In this document: piece by piece, positions 8,961 through 17,209 of the stretch
Position numbering within the stretch: position 1 is the first letter of the stretch
Layout: every line of letters starts with the position of its first letter
NCBI RefSeq assembly: GCF_000002875.2
Contig: NC_009401.2
Coordinates: 1 to 22,500, forward strand
Direction: 5' to 3'
DNA length: 22,500 nt
From: Leishmania infantum JPCM5
Taxonomy: Eukaryota; Euglenozoa; Kinetoplastea; Trypanosomatida; Trypanosomatidae
Made by a program: the position numbers and the translations under genes
The notes under the pieces: model-generated
What the model was told of the DNA's origin: nothing
The model's input: only the letters and a program-made list of their open reading frames with translations
The model's database searches: none

Positions 8961-9676
8961 TGCCCCTATTGCAGTAGGAAAAGAGCAGGAGAATATTCTC
9001 TTTTTTTATAGCTTTTTTTTTTGTATGTTTTATTCGGCGTTTTACGTTCGCTATCGCGGCGGACGCACTGTGGCGGCCGGACTTCCAGCTGGTTAGTGAT
9101 GTGTTTTGAGTGAAGGCAGACCAGCGCATCGGGTAGCAGAGAAAGCTGGCGGTGAGCAAAGTGTGAACGGGGGAGATGCTCGCGCCGTCGGTGAAGCGGA
9201 GCGAGGGAAAAGCGAGGAAGACGAGTACACATACCGGTGGGCGTGTTTGCATCGGGAAGCTGATATCCTGTTGCGCCTGGAATGGAGCGTGCGGTCTCCA
9301 TCTCTCTTCCGCTTTTACTGGACAGCCAGTGCTTCTAAGATGGATGGCTTACAAACGGAGCCGATAGGGTTGCAAAGAAAAGGTTCAGTACTAGGGATAC
9401 AGATCAAGTGCACAAGAGTGCTCATGTAGGTACGAGGCCATACGTGAGGGCACCAGCCGCAGCAGCCACTGCTCGAGTAGAATATAGAAAAAAGAAAAAC
9501 GGAGAGTATCACAGCATTCAAAGAGAGTACAGTGGTTTTATTACGCTCTTCTCTGGTTAAGACCACAATATGTCCCCACCGAAGCACAAACGCCGAGTCA
9601 GTGGCACAGTGGTTTCGATCGCACAAGCAAGGAGATGCAAAAAAAAGGTAAGAGAAAAGGGGTGTACTACATCATG
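8961..9676. other. Intergenic spacer with paired A/T homopolymer runs
   Basis: About 0.7 kb with no gene seen. Near the MANF-like start, the plus strand has T7, then ATAGC, then a longer T-run (9000-9022). The presumed transcript is therefore locally A-rich, followed by a pyrimidine tract (opposite 8975-8996) suited to trans-splicing. The rest should be the 3' UTR of the first CREST-type gene. Confidence 0.65.
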
Positions 9677-10342
9677 CTACACCATGGTGTCCCCACGCAG
9701 GGGGCAGTCGCGACGCTGGATGCCGTAGCTGCCTGTGCATCCAGGAGTCTTGACCATTTCCCACAAGAAGAAGGAGGAGAGGCCTCCAAAAAAATGCCAT
9801 GCGCCGTGGTACATACGGTACCTGTCCGCGCGCTTGTTAAGCCCGAGGAAGAAAAAGATAATAGCAAAAAAGAAAAGAAAGACACCGCAGCCCAGATGCC
9901 GGGCACTAAACGGGGGGAGGCGCTGCTCGACGAGGCAGTGCTTCACGACGGGAAATAGAGTGAAGAACAGAATTGGTGAGATGGTGAACCGCACGTCCCA
10001 CGGGTTTTTCTGCTGCACGACAAGGGTAAAAAAGATGCAAAAACACTTGCAGCTCATGTCCACGTAGGGGTTCTGAAAGCAGCACAGATAGACGTACCAG
10101 ATCCCCATTATCGAGATGACGCCGACGTTGTCGAGGCGGTGCCACTCTACCTCAGTAAGGAAGATGGACGTACCGAAGCTCTCCGTTGTGTGGTACATGA
10201 AGGATGCGAGGAAACCGAAGCTCGCGCAGCACAACTCAAATATGTATTTGCGTCTGTAAAAAAAGTGCAGCGTGGGAAGCAACGCTACGTGGCTGAGCAC
10301 CGTCGTGATGAAGAGAATCGCTGGACTCTCGCCCACCCGCAT
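9677..10342 (-). CDS. CREST/DUF3522-type multipass membrane protein, copy 1
   Basis: A 221-residue, very hydrophobic protein with about seven membrane segments. It carries the spaced residues of the CREST superfamily (ceramidases, PAQR receptors, Per1, TMEM8/DUF3522): S47-x3-H51 in SFMYH, D71 in HRLDN, and H179-x3-H183 in HGAWH. In known members these residues bind a metal ion for amide or ester hydrolysis, so a membrane lipid hydrolase is likely but the substrate is unknown. The W-H-R-L-D-N element fits the DUF3522/TMEM8 branch best. The frame is open for 63 further codons upstream, but only from a TTG, so I use the first in-frame ATG (MRVGES). The next gene upstream is a paralog with the same motifs, indicating tandem duplication. 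A metal-independent structural role cannot be excluded. Confidence 0.78.
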   Translation of the reverse strand: MRVGESPAILFITTVLSHVALLPTLHFFYRRKYIFELCCASFGFLASFMYHTTESFGTSIFLTEVEWHRLDNVGVISIMGIWYVYLCCFQNPYVDMSCKCFCIFFTLVVQQKNPWDVRFTISPILFFTLFPVVKHCLVEQRLPPFSARHLGCGVFLFFFAIIFFFLGLNKRADRYRMYHGAWHFFGGLSSFFLWEMVKTPGCTGSYGIQRRDCPLRGDTMV

Positions 10343-11101
10343 CGCACGCGCGCCCAAGATGGAAGCAGGGGAAAACAGAAAGGAAGAAAAGAAAGGAAGT
10401 TCGGCGCAAAGGATAGAGATGAGTGTCGATGGGCGTGTATATGGCTGTGTGGCTGTCCTTGTGCGACTGTGTCCATGCAGCGGGAAACAAAAAGCATCAT
10501 TGGCAGCAAAACTGCGCGCTGTTTGAGACAAAGAAATTCCAGCACGGGAAAGGGGACGAGCAGAGAGAGAAAGAGATGGGGGAAGGAAAGAAGTTTGATT
10601 TCAAACTATCGCGGCATCGCCTGTTCCGTGTATGGGAGTCGAGCTGACGGTAGCGCCTTCGCCAATGCCGATGCGCACACTGCCATATCGCGTACTTGCC
10701 ACCTTGAACACAACCTACGTTTCCTTGGTTTGCTTTACTGCATGGCCAGGAGGAGACGGTGCGGGGAATGGTACATGGGGAAGGAGGGGAAGGACGGCGG
10801 CGTATACGGTAGTGTGGCAAGGAAAGCCAACAGTAGCTAGTCATGGGAGAGCAGGGGTGGCCTTTCTCTCCAAGGGAAACTTCCGCATCATGATACATTG
10901 TTTTCTTTTGCGTGTTGGCGTGTGTGCCTATGTGTGTCACCTCTAGGAGCCTTATCTGCTTGTTGAAAGCCAATCAAGACGACTGTATTCACTAAGGTGC
11001 TCAGACAGCGGTACTACCCTCAAGTCCGCGACACAACGCCCAACGTTTCACCGAGCATTTCCTGGGTCATTACCGCCAGCCGCTGGTGCGGACCGGGCAC
11101 T
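10343..11101. other. Intergenic spacer between the two CREST genes
   Basis: About 0.76 kb without a credible gene. Pyrimidine-rich minus-strand stretches alternate with mixed sequence. It should contain the 3' UTR of copy 2 and the leader of copy 1. Plus-strand frames across it are Lys/Arg/Gly-rich complements of pyrimidine tracts. Confidence 0.65.
10519..10592 (-). promoter_or_regulatory. Long pyrimidine tract, candidate splice acceptor for CREST copy 1
   Basis: The minus strand here is a long pyrimidine tract broken by few purines and ending TCTCAAACAG. If the leader is added here, the 5' UTR would be about 175 nt. It would carry out-of-frame AUGs, including one opening an upstream frame that overlaps the chosen start. 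The second pyrimidine tract nearer the gene (opposite 10365-10395) has no AG before the start codon. Confidence 0.35.
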
Positions 11102-11779
11102 TCAAAGGTTCACCATGACGCCAACCGCGTCATCGCAGCTTGGCAAGTGCAACGATCTCCGCTTCCGCTCCGCTGAGGGGCGCAGGGCGTAAAAGAAAAA
11201 GAAAATCGTGATCGTAATGCAAATGTGAAAGAATCCGTGGTATATCCGGACGGGGTCGTTCGATTCATCAAGTCCCATGGCAAAAAATATGCCACCGAGA
11301 ACTAGCGCTACCAGACCATTGAGGACGCGCGGTAGAACAAACCCGTGGCGACGGCGGGGATTCAGGAGATGCGACACTATTGGCACAGCAATGCATACGG
11401 CTACGGGCACAATAGTGTAGCGGACGTCCCAAGGAGCGGCCTCCTGCAAGATAATGACAATGAACAGGATGATGTACTGCAAGTACTCCAGAAGGATACG
11501 GTTTTCGAAGCAGGCTAGTTGGATGCAGGAGCACCCGACAGATACGATTGCGCCAATGTTGTCGAGTCGGTGCCAGCGCCCTTCGGACATGAAAAGGCTC
11601 GTCTCAAAGCACTCGCACGTGTGGTACATAAACGAAACGGTAACGGAGTACGCCCCCACCACTCCCTCAAAGCGCAAATCGCGTCGCACAAGAAAGGCCA
11701 CAACGGCGACCATGGGGAGGTGGCTCAGTACGCATGTAAAGAACAGGGCATATTTCGAGTCATCGGGACGGTGAGCCAT
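11102..11779 (-). CDS. CREST/DUF3522-type multipass membrane protein, copy 2
   Basis: A 225-residue multipass membrane protein, paralogous to the neighbouring gene. The two align almost end to end: SFMYHT, then EGRWHRLDN against EVEWHRLDN, then PWDVRYTI against PWDVRFTI, then YHGFFH against YHGAWH. The predicted metal-site residues are S49, H53, D73, H181 and H185, all intact. Hydrophobic helices are similar in number, and a short basic and then acidic tail follows the last one. Its start is the first in-frame ATG (MAHRPDD); the frame opens upstream only from a TTG. Both copies seem functional, so they may have diverged in substrate or expression. The assignment is from motif spacing and membrane topology; the substrate is unknown. 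Confidence 0.78.
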   Translation of the reverse strand: MAHRPDDSKYALFFTCVLSHLPMVAVVAFLVRRDLRFEGVVGAYSVTVSFMYHTCECFETSLFMSEGRWHRLDNIGAIVSVGCSCIQLACFENRILLEYLQYIILFIVIILQEAAPWDVRYTIVPVAVCIAVPIVSHLLNPRRRHGFVLPRVLNGLVALVLGGIFFAMGLDESNDPVRIYHGFFHICITITIFFFFYALRPSAERKRRSLHLPSCDDAVGVMVNL

Positions 11780-12169
11780 TCTGCGATGAAGAGACAGCCC
11801 AAAACCAAAAAAGAGACTCCGCAACCTCTAAGTTGGCAGACCACCTCGTCACAGTCAAGAACGTGTCCACATTTAAAATGAAAACACTCACTGCTGGGAT
11901 GAAAAGCGGAAGAAACGCAGCCGAAGAGGTGTGGCGGTGGGGGAAGTGGACAGAGCGAGAGCACCAACGTGGCGAAAAGGCTGAACAGAGAGAGGGAAGC
12001 CCTCGCTATTTGGCGGCAACGGTGCGGCGGTGGGGAGCGAGGAGGCAAAGCTGTTGCTCAGAGCAGTGCGGGTTACCCAATGATTACTCTTGTCAATTCT
12101 ATTCGGTGAATATGTTTGCTCGTTAGATGCCGTGTAAAGGATGGGAGACGCTGCGCATCACAAAAAAAG

Positions 12170-12533
12170 AAATGAGAAGGAGGAGGAGAGAAGCAGAATA
12201 AGATGGGCACATAATAGCAAATGAGCACGGCACCGGGTCGTTGCGCTTTCCTCTGTAGCGCACGGTCTCCAAGCGGTCGGCCAATCCGCCGTGTTCTCTA
12301 AGCACCCCGTACCTTGAAATGGGAAAAGACACCGGTATGGGGAGCCTGCTACTGCCTTCATCCAATACCGTCGCGTGCCAACACGCCGCCCGTATTGGAG
12401 CGTTGGTCCACCGAACCTCCTGAAGGAGAACAAGGCATCCGTGCGTGCGCGCAGCAAAGCGCAGGCGCATACGACCCCGGCAATCGCTCCGGCGATGCCG
12501 CCGTGCACTCCTTGTCGCTACAAGACATGCATT
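12170..12533 (-). pseudogene. Possible frameshifted relic of a small gene
   Basis: Coding-like character moves between frames on the minus strand. A frame opening with ATG at about 12528 (MSCSDKECTA) is preceded by a pyrimidine tract ending in AG. Near 12500 the better frame becomes another one, with the Gly-spaced hydrophobic segment GGIAGAIAGVVCACALLR, then FRRFGGP and RRYWMKAVAGSPYR. That frame has a UAG just upstream and no ATG of its own. From about 12320 a third frame (RYGVLREHGGLADRLETVRY, followed by RGKRNDPVPC) has high G/C at third codon positions, like the real genes nearby. The Gly-spaced helix recalls Tim17/22/23-type inner-membrane proteins, but this is only a resemblance. It could also be chance open sequence, or a real gene with assembly indels. 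Confidence 0.3.
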
Positions 12534-12943
12534 TCGGTGGTCAAAGGGAGTCGTGGCAAATTCAGAAACAGTTTGAAAGCAAAGGAGAAGCGCCAAAGAA
12601 CAGTGAGGGCTACCGAAACGGCCACAACGGAGAAAGGAAACACCGCGTGGGTGTGAGGCCGACAGCACGAGAAAGCAAACCAGCCAAACAGCGATAAGAC
12701 AAAACAACAGCAGTGGCACTTTGGAAAGGAGAGCACTAAAATGAAGAGATCGACTCGTAGCAGCCACGCACAGGCCCAGATTCGCGTGTGACAGCCACCT
12801 GGGTTTGGGTGAGATTGCTAGAGCAGCGGTGCTCATGCCTCCTTGTCTGTCTCAAGGGGAGCGGAGGCTGAAGAACGGCGTAGCCGTGAGGTGAAGCAAA
12901 ATGCCAACAGAGAGAGACTGAGGCTGCCGATGATCCTGCAAAG

Positions 12944-12964
12944 CCCCCCCACACACACACACAC
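12944..12964. repeat. C7 run plus CA microsatellite
   Basis: Seven C followed by seven AC dinucleotides, within the long spacer upstream of CREST copy 2. Simple repeats like this are common in Leishmania UTRs. No function can be read from it. Confidence 0.85.
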
Positions 12965-13464
12965 CTTCACCGATTGCACGCGTGTTCGAGATGCACATAC
13001 CAAGAGGGAGAACAAAGGGCAGACGAAAGCGAGAGATGATCATCGAAAAGGGGGAACAAGAAAAGTGAACAGCGCAGCGAGCACGCTGACAAGAGCCTGC
13101 AACACGTGGAAATCGAGCATCTCGCACACAAGCATATGCATAGGCGGCACTGCACTTGCGCGCAGACAGCCGCTGCTGCTCAGCTCAGCAAACTAAAGAG
13201 AAAATGCTCAATATTCGAAAAACAGAAGGGTGCAGCGACAACATCGACAACCATATCCATATTCATTCCTGGCGTCAATCAAAAGGGGGAACGCATGAAT
13301 CAGAAGGAAAGAAAAGGGGGAAAACAAAAAACAGCGGCTGAGCTACACAGACATGCCATAGGAGATCGCCTCCTTTACCGTGCACCCGCTTCTCCTGTCA
13401 TCCCGCGTGCCATGGCAACAACAAAGCCACGGTTGATGAAGACGTGATGGATATAAGAGAGGCG

Positions 13465-14100
13465 CTAGAAGGCACAGCACTCACGCAGCCACGACCACAC
13501 CCAGTGCACGCTGCCCTTTCGGGAAGTCACCTCAATCACCTCGATTTCCTCATCCTGCTCAGATGCGTGCTCCACCTCGCAGTTAGACTGCGGTGTCTGC
13601 TGAGCGGCTGTGGGTGTAATGAGTGCATTGCGCTCCGGTGCGTGGTGAGGTGCTGAAGGTGGCTTTAGTTGCATGCGACGGCGTCTACGGACATCGCAGC
13701 TGCTCATCAGACGCCCTTCGTCGCCCACCACAGGCGCGAAGCACATGGGGCACATCGAAGACCGTTGTCGCCACGACTCCAAGCACTGCAGGTGAAACCC
13801 ATGCTCGCACTTGAGGAGAATGGCAGGGTTGTCTAGGGTGAAGTGCTCCAAGCATATAGGGCAGGTAGTAAGGTGGTATTCCCCAACGTCGTACGTCTCC
13901 AGATCACCAACGACACTGTCCTCGTTGAGGTAGTCACTAAGATTTGAGCAGCTCGCGTCGTGTGAGCCAGCTGGTACTGAGGCGGCCGATGCCGCGGCAG
14001 CAGCCTTCGTATGCGGATTCCCTTGCATGACGGAGCCTCGCGTAATTGCTTCTCTCTGTAATATATGAGCGCGTGTCGGTACTGGCGACACAAAATACAT
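13465..14100 (-). CDS. RING-H2 finger protein, probable E3 ubiquitin ligase
   Basis: A 211-residue protein with one complete RING-H2 domain: C80, C83, C98, H100, H103, C106, C117 and C120 (CPICLEHF, then CEHGFHLQCLESW, then CPMC). The Ile after the first CP and the Trp five residues before the last zinc pair's loop are the usual E2-contact positions, so ubiquitin-ligase activity is likely. The N-terminus is Ala/Ser-rich with no membrane segment. After the ring there is a basic cluster (RRRRR) and then a Gln/Pro-rich linker. The acidic EEIEVIEV resembles a SUMO-interacting motif, and the protein ends in a Trp-rich tail. The chosen ATG is the first after a candidate splice acceptor. A second in-frame ATG at 14028 would give 187 residues. 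The longer open frame begins only at TTG. Confidence 0.82.
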   Translation of the reverse strand: MYFVSPVPTRAHILQREAITRGSVMQGNPHTKAAAAASAASVPAGSHDASCSNLSDYLNEDSVVGDLETYDVGEYHLTTCPICLEHFTLDNPAILLKCEHGFHLQCLESWRQRSSMCPMCFAPVVGDEGRLMSSCDVRRRRRMQLKPPSAPHHAPERNALITPTAAQQTPQSNCEVEHASEQDEEIEVIEVTSRKGSVHWVWSWLRECCAF

Positions 14101-14929
14101 GTGCGAGTTACACTTCAGCTCCCCAGTCGTATATGTGTCGGGGAGCTGCGGCCTCAGCGAAGGTGAGAAAGGGGATGTTGTCCCTAGCAGAAGGTCAGCA
14201 ACGCACCTTGTGCTCTTATCTTGTCCAGAAGCGGATCCCTGTGAGTCACTCTTGGGAAAAGTGCTGGCGTACCACCCGAGTGACAAGCAAGATAAAAAAA
14301 AGGTCACAGTTGGCTGCTGACGAATGTTCAAGAAGAAAAAGGCGGAGAACCAGGGGTGTGATGTTGTAGAGCCGCTGGGCAGTGCCAACCGCCAATCTCG
14401 GAGAGGAAGTCAAAAACACAGGCAAGGCACGAAGCAGGGAGCGACGCATGAGAGAAAGTTAGTAGTGACGAAGAGGGGAGAGATAGCGAGGGCATGAAAG
14501 CCTAATCGCATTAGACACAGGTGAAGTACGGTGACGGGTGTACTCTTGACGAGGTCCCTGTGCAGTGACACTCACCCCGTAAAACCGCAGGCGCTCACAC
14601 AAGCGCACCGTAGTCAAACAAGACACAACTTTCCGTCTCTCACAAAACCTGCATGAGAGACCCTGCGGTGCGGTAAGCGCGAGCATGTCCACGTGCACGA
14701 CACCTCGTATTGGCTTTGTCTTTCTTCAACTGTTTGTCACTGCCACGTCAATGTGCGGATGTGCTTGAGTACGAGATCATCGACAAGGAATCACCGAACG
14801 TCCGCGTAGGCGCGCCGGGCTCCCTGCGGGGTTATGAGTCGTTGAGCAAGCGGAGATGGCGCGACGGCACGCGAGGCGAGCATGACGCGTCTCCCGACAT
14901 CCCTCGCAACTTCATTCGCGCACACTGAA
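14101..14929. other. Intergenic spacer, RING gene to J-protein gene
   Basis: About 0.8 kb. It holds the RING gene's presumed leader and splice site in its left part and the 3' UTR of the J-protein gene in its right part. I see no other gene or repeat. Confidence 0.65.
14264..14304 (-). promoter_or_regulatory. Candidate spliced-leader acceptor for RING gene
   Basis: The minus strand reads a T-rich pyrimidine tract (CCTTTTTTTTATCTTGCTTG) and then the first AG (CGCCAG) after a short gap. No ATG lies between this AG and the chosen start, giving a leader of about 164 nt. This is a pattern-based prediction. Confidence 0.45.
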
Positions 14930-15730
14930 TCACTCACCACGACGTGCCTTACCCTCATCGCCTTCGTGAATGAATTGGCCGGGGAAGAGCAGTCGGCGTA
15001 CGGCCGTTGGTGCGAGTCGTTTCGGGTCCGTGTTTACCACCTCCCCCGCTGCGCGCTTGCGGTCTTCCTCCTTCTCCTGCTGAACCATGAAGTGGTAGAA
15101 CTCTGGGTCGAAGAACTTCAGCGCTGCCTCAAGTCCATTGCTCACGACCACGGTGGAGAAGAATACACCAATGGCAAGCATTACGGCGTAAGAGAAAGTG
15201 GCGAAGACGTGCACGCGATCTAGCCGACGTAAGCTCTTCTTGGATGTCTGTAGCAGCTGACGGTGCAGCGCCGGTGAGGCGCCGTTTTGATGCCAGAGGC
15301 TAGCTGGATTGACGGACATCTTGTACGCCGTCTGCAAAATGGCGTACTCGCTCTCACCTGTGGTGTTCTTTGCCGTGTCGGGGTGGGTTTCCAGGACCAA
15401 ACTTCGGTAGCGAGCACGGACTTCGGCTAGTTCCGCGTGGTTTGGAAGCCCCATCACTTGCAGCGGCGACCCGTGCTTCTGGAGCCACTGCAGTTGCCTC
15501 TCCAGTTCCTCGGTGCGCTCCATCCCGGTTTGCATGCGAATCGCAATCCGCCTCTTCAAAGACGTCGGCGTAAGCGTCACGAAGAGGGAGCGCAGTGCCA
15601 ATACGAAGCAACCGGGCTTGTAGCTGTGCTGCACCCCCGTGGTGGCGCAGCGCAACGCCAAGAGGCACGACTGCCTCTGGACCGCCGCCGGTGCCGCGCT
15701 TGCCGTCCAGCGCCGCATCCGCCGCTGCAT
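14930..15730 (-). CDS. J-domain (DnaJ-like) membrane protein, probably mitochondrial
   Basis: A 266-residue protein starting MQRRMRRWTASAAPAAV. The N-terminus is rich in Arg, Ala and Ser with no acidic residue, as in mitochondrial presequences. A divergent but complete J domain spans about residues 88-141 (LQVMGLPNHAELAEVRARYR, then HPDTAKN). The HPD that stimulates Hsp70 ATPase is at 116-118. A single membrane segment follows (about 173-197, VFATFSYAVMLAIGVFFSTVVV). After it comes a charged C-terminal domain (QQEKEEDRKR). J domain first, then one membrane anchor, suggests an Hsp70 recruiter at a membrane, possibly the mitochondrial inner membrane; the location is inferred. The Gly/Phe and zinc-finger regions of type I/II DnaJ are absent, so this is type III. 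A second ATG four codons in is also possible. The open frame extends upstream only to a TTG. Confidence 0.82.
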   Translation of the reverse strand: MQRRMRRWTASAAPAAVQRQSCLLALRCATTGVQHSYKPGCFVLALRSLFVTLTPTSLKRRIAIRMQTGMERTEELERQLQWLQKHGSPLQVMGLPNHAELAEVRARYRSLVLETHPDTAKNTTGESEYAILQTAYKMSVNPASLWHQNGASPALHRQLLQTSKKSLRRLDRVHVFATFSYAVMLAIGVFFSTVVVSNGLEAALKFFDPEFYHFMVQQEKEEDRKRAAGEVVNTDPKRLAPTAVRRLLFPGQFIHEGDEGKARRGE

Positions 15731-16495
15731 CGAAGGTTTGAAAGAGAGGCAGAGGAGAGGTGGCAATAGAGAGAAACACCAATGATGACGGCTGGTTACA
15801 CAAGGAGATCAGGAGTCTGGTGAAGCAGCGGCACTGCTGATGGGCAAGTCCCTTCGCTGCTGCGCGCACTCACTCAAAGAGGCTTGAACGGCACATCACG
15901 GGGCCCGCCCGTAACGGCACCGGAAATATTTGAAGAGGAGAGAAGGTCGGCGATGAATGTGAGAGAATGAGAGGACATGCGGCGAGCCCAGTGAACAATG
16001 GGCGCGCGGTGAAGGACCTGACGGCTGTGCAGTGATTGCGGCGAGCGCCGTGGCTGCGAAGAATGACCAGGATAACAGCGTAGAACTGGCCCCTAGGCGA
16101 GCTGTCATGCATAGGCGACCAAAGATCACGCTTAAAAGCACCGCGAAGTGTAGCAGTGTCGAGACGGTAAGCAGAAGAATGCATGCAGGCATGCATTCGT
16201 GGCACACCAACCGCTGAAACGACCAAAACCCTACTTCTGTTGTCCGCTACCGTCTTTCAGACTAACAACAAGGAGGAAGTATGGAAGGAAGAAGAAGCGG
16301 TAGCTGGAAGGGCGAGATGGACAACGCGGGAGAGAAGGCGGTCTTTTCGTTAATGATCTCCTGACTGCACCAGGCAGCCCCCCTGCGCGCCAAACTCATA
16401 TTTTCCCGCAGCCAAGCACTTGGGTTATGGGGGCCATACTCTTCCCTGCACATCTTCACGCACGCAAAAGGGGCAGGCTGAGAAAGTCGTAGAAA
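15731..16495. other. Intergenic spacer, J-protein to RRM-like gene
   Basis: About 0.77 kb without a credible gene. It holds a pyrimidine-rich minus-strand leader region close to the J-protein start, a 22-bp palindrome (listed separately), and otherwise mixed sequence that should be the 3' UTR of the RRM-like gene. Confidence 0.65.
16177..16198. repeat. 22-bp inverted repeat (GAATGCATGC-ag-GCATGCATTC)
   Basis: Two perfectly complementary 10-base arms are separated by AG. As RNA it could fold into a short stem of about nine pairs with a four-base loop. It lies about 300 nt beyond the RRM-like stop codon, probably in its 3' UTR. Alternating purine-pyrimidine TGCATGC sequence is often palindromic by chance, so function is unproven. 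Confidence 0.75.
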
Positions 16496-17209
16496 TCACG
16501 ATTCGCTCCAGAACCGGCACAATACTCGGCGGTCGTCGAACCTGCTACCGTGGAGGTGGGCGATCGTAGTAGCGGCCTTTTCCTTACTGGATAGTTTCAA
16601 GACGACGGCAACGCGGTCGTCAAAGTCGCCGGCAGCGTCAGCGTCGTCTTCAGAGTGTTCCCCCGACGTTGCCGTGGTACCTTCTACACGCGCAGCCTTG
16701 GCGGGTCGTTGTTCTGATGCGTCGTCGATGAGCACCCGCCAGGATTCTACCTTGTCTTTTGCGACGTCCTCGACTCGCTCCACCAAGGCTGTTACCAAAT
16801 CCTTCTGCTCCATCTCTGTAGCTGCGTGATAGCCCTCTAGTGTCGTCACGTTTGTTAGCAACACAGATGCCGAGGGGGTTCCTGCTGGGCCACTACGCTG
16901 CAACAGTCTCTTGCGCTTCTTGTAGATGCTCTGCTCTTGTCGACGCCGCTCCCAGCGCTTGGAGATGTCTTCACGAATCAACTCTATGATGGCCTCCACC
17001 GAAAGGTGCTGAAGGGCCGACTCCTTCAAAACACGGTTAAACCAGAAACTCGCCACGGCGTCCCACTGCTTCTCGTAAAAGTGAAAGTGCGGATTGTCGC
17101 GAAGGCTCGCGGGCAGCTTCAAATCCTGCATGGAGAACTGTAGCCGCCTCCCAGTGCTCCCCCACACCACCAGCGAGTTTCCTTGATCCTCCATTACCGC
17201 CTGGCCCAT
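16496..17209 (-). CDS. RRM/UHM-like RNA-binding or splicing-associated protein
   Basis: A 237-residue protein. Residues 115-234 look like a divergent RNA-recognition-type fold. An RNP2-like strand (SVLLTNV, 115-121) is followed by an acidic helix (DLVTALVERVEDVAKDKVES). An RNP1-like strand (RVAVVLKL, 199-206) follows, then a helix (EKAATTIAHLHG) and the ending GSRFDDRRVLCRFW. That pattern is closest to U2AF-homology motifs (UHM) such as SPF45. However, the Arg of the Arg-x-Phe ligand loop is shifted: the sequence reads S-R-F. An acidic insert of about 30 residues (170-198, GEHSEDDADAAGDFDD) splits the domain. The N-terminal half holds an aromatic-rich segment (HFHFYEKQWDAVASFWF) and a basic helix (KRWERRRQEQSIYKKRKR), suggesting nuclear localisation. 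The first ATG is used. Function is inferred; a plain RRM protein is the alternative. Confidence 0.6.
   Translation of the reverse strand: MGQAVMEDQGNSLVVWGSTGRRLQFSMQDLKLPASLRDNPHFHFYEKQWDAVASFWFNRVLKESALQHLSVEAIIELIREDISKRWERRRQEQSIYKKRKRLLQRSGPAGTPSASVLLTNVTTLEGYHAATEMEQKDLVTALVERVEDVAKDKVESWRVLIDDASEQRPAKAARVEGTTATSGEHSEDDADAAGDFDDRVAVVLKLSSKEKAATTIAHLHGSRFDDRRVLCRFWSES

Larger units (their letters stand above)
11780..13464. other. Long intergenic spacer (CREST copy 2 to RING gene)
   Basis: About 1.7 kb with no intact convincing gene. It contains a C7 run followed by a CA microsatellite (12944-12964), purine-rich plus-strand stretches (complements of pyrimidine tracts), and the possible gene relic described separately. 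It is the longest spacer within the gene-bearing part of the window, which is one reason to suspect a lost gene. Confidence 0.6.

Noticed and set aside
10343..10531. 63-codon upstream extension of CREST copy 1
   Set aside because: The frame opens with TTG, not ATG, and covers pyrimidine-tract DNA.
10139..10840. 233-codon plus-strand frame
   Set aside because: Antisense to the CREST copy 1 gene and its leader; Arg/Lys/Gly-rich complement of pyrimidine tracts.
12123..12836. 237-codon minus-strand frame taken as one intact gene
   Set aside because: Its first half is Ser/Leu/Cys-rich spacer-like sequence. Only a short inner segment looks coding, and other frames look better next to it; treated as a possible relic.
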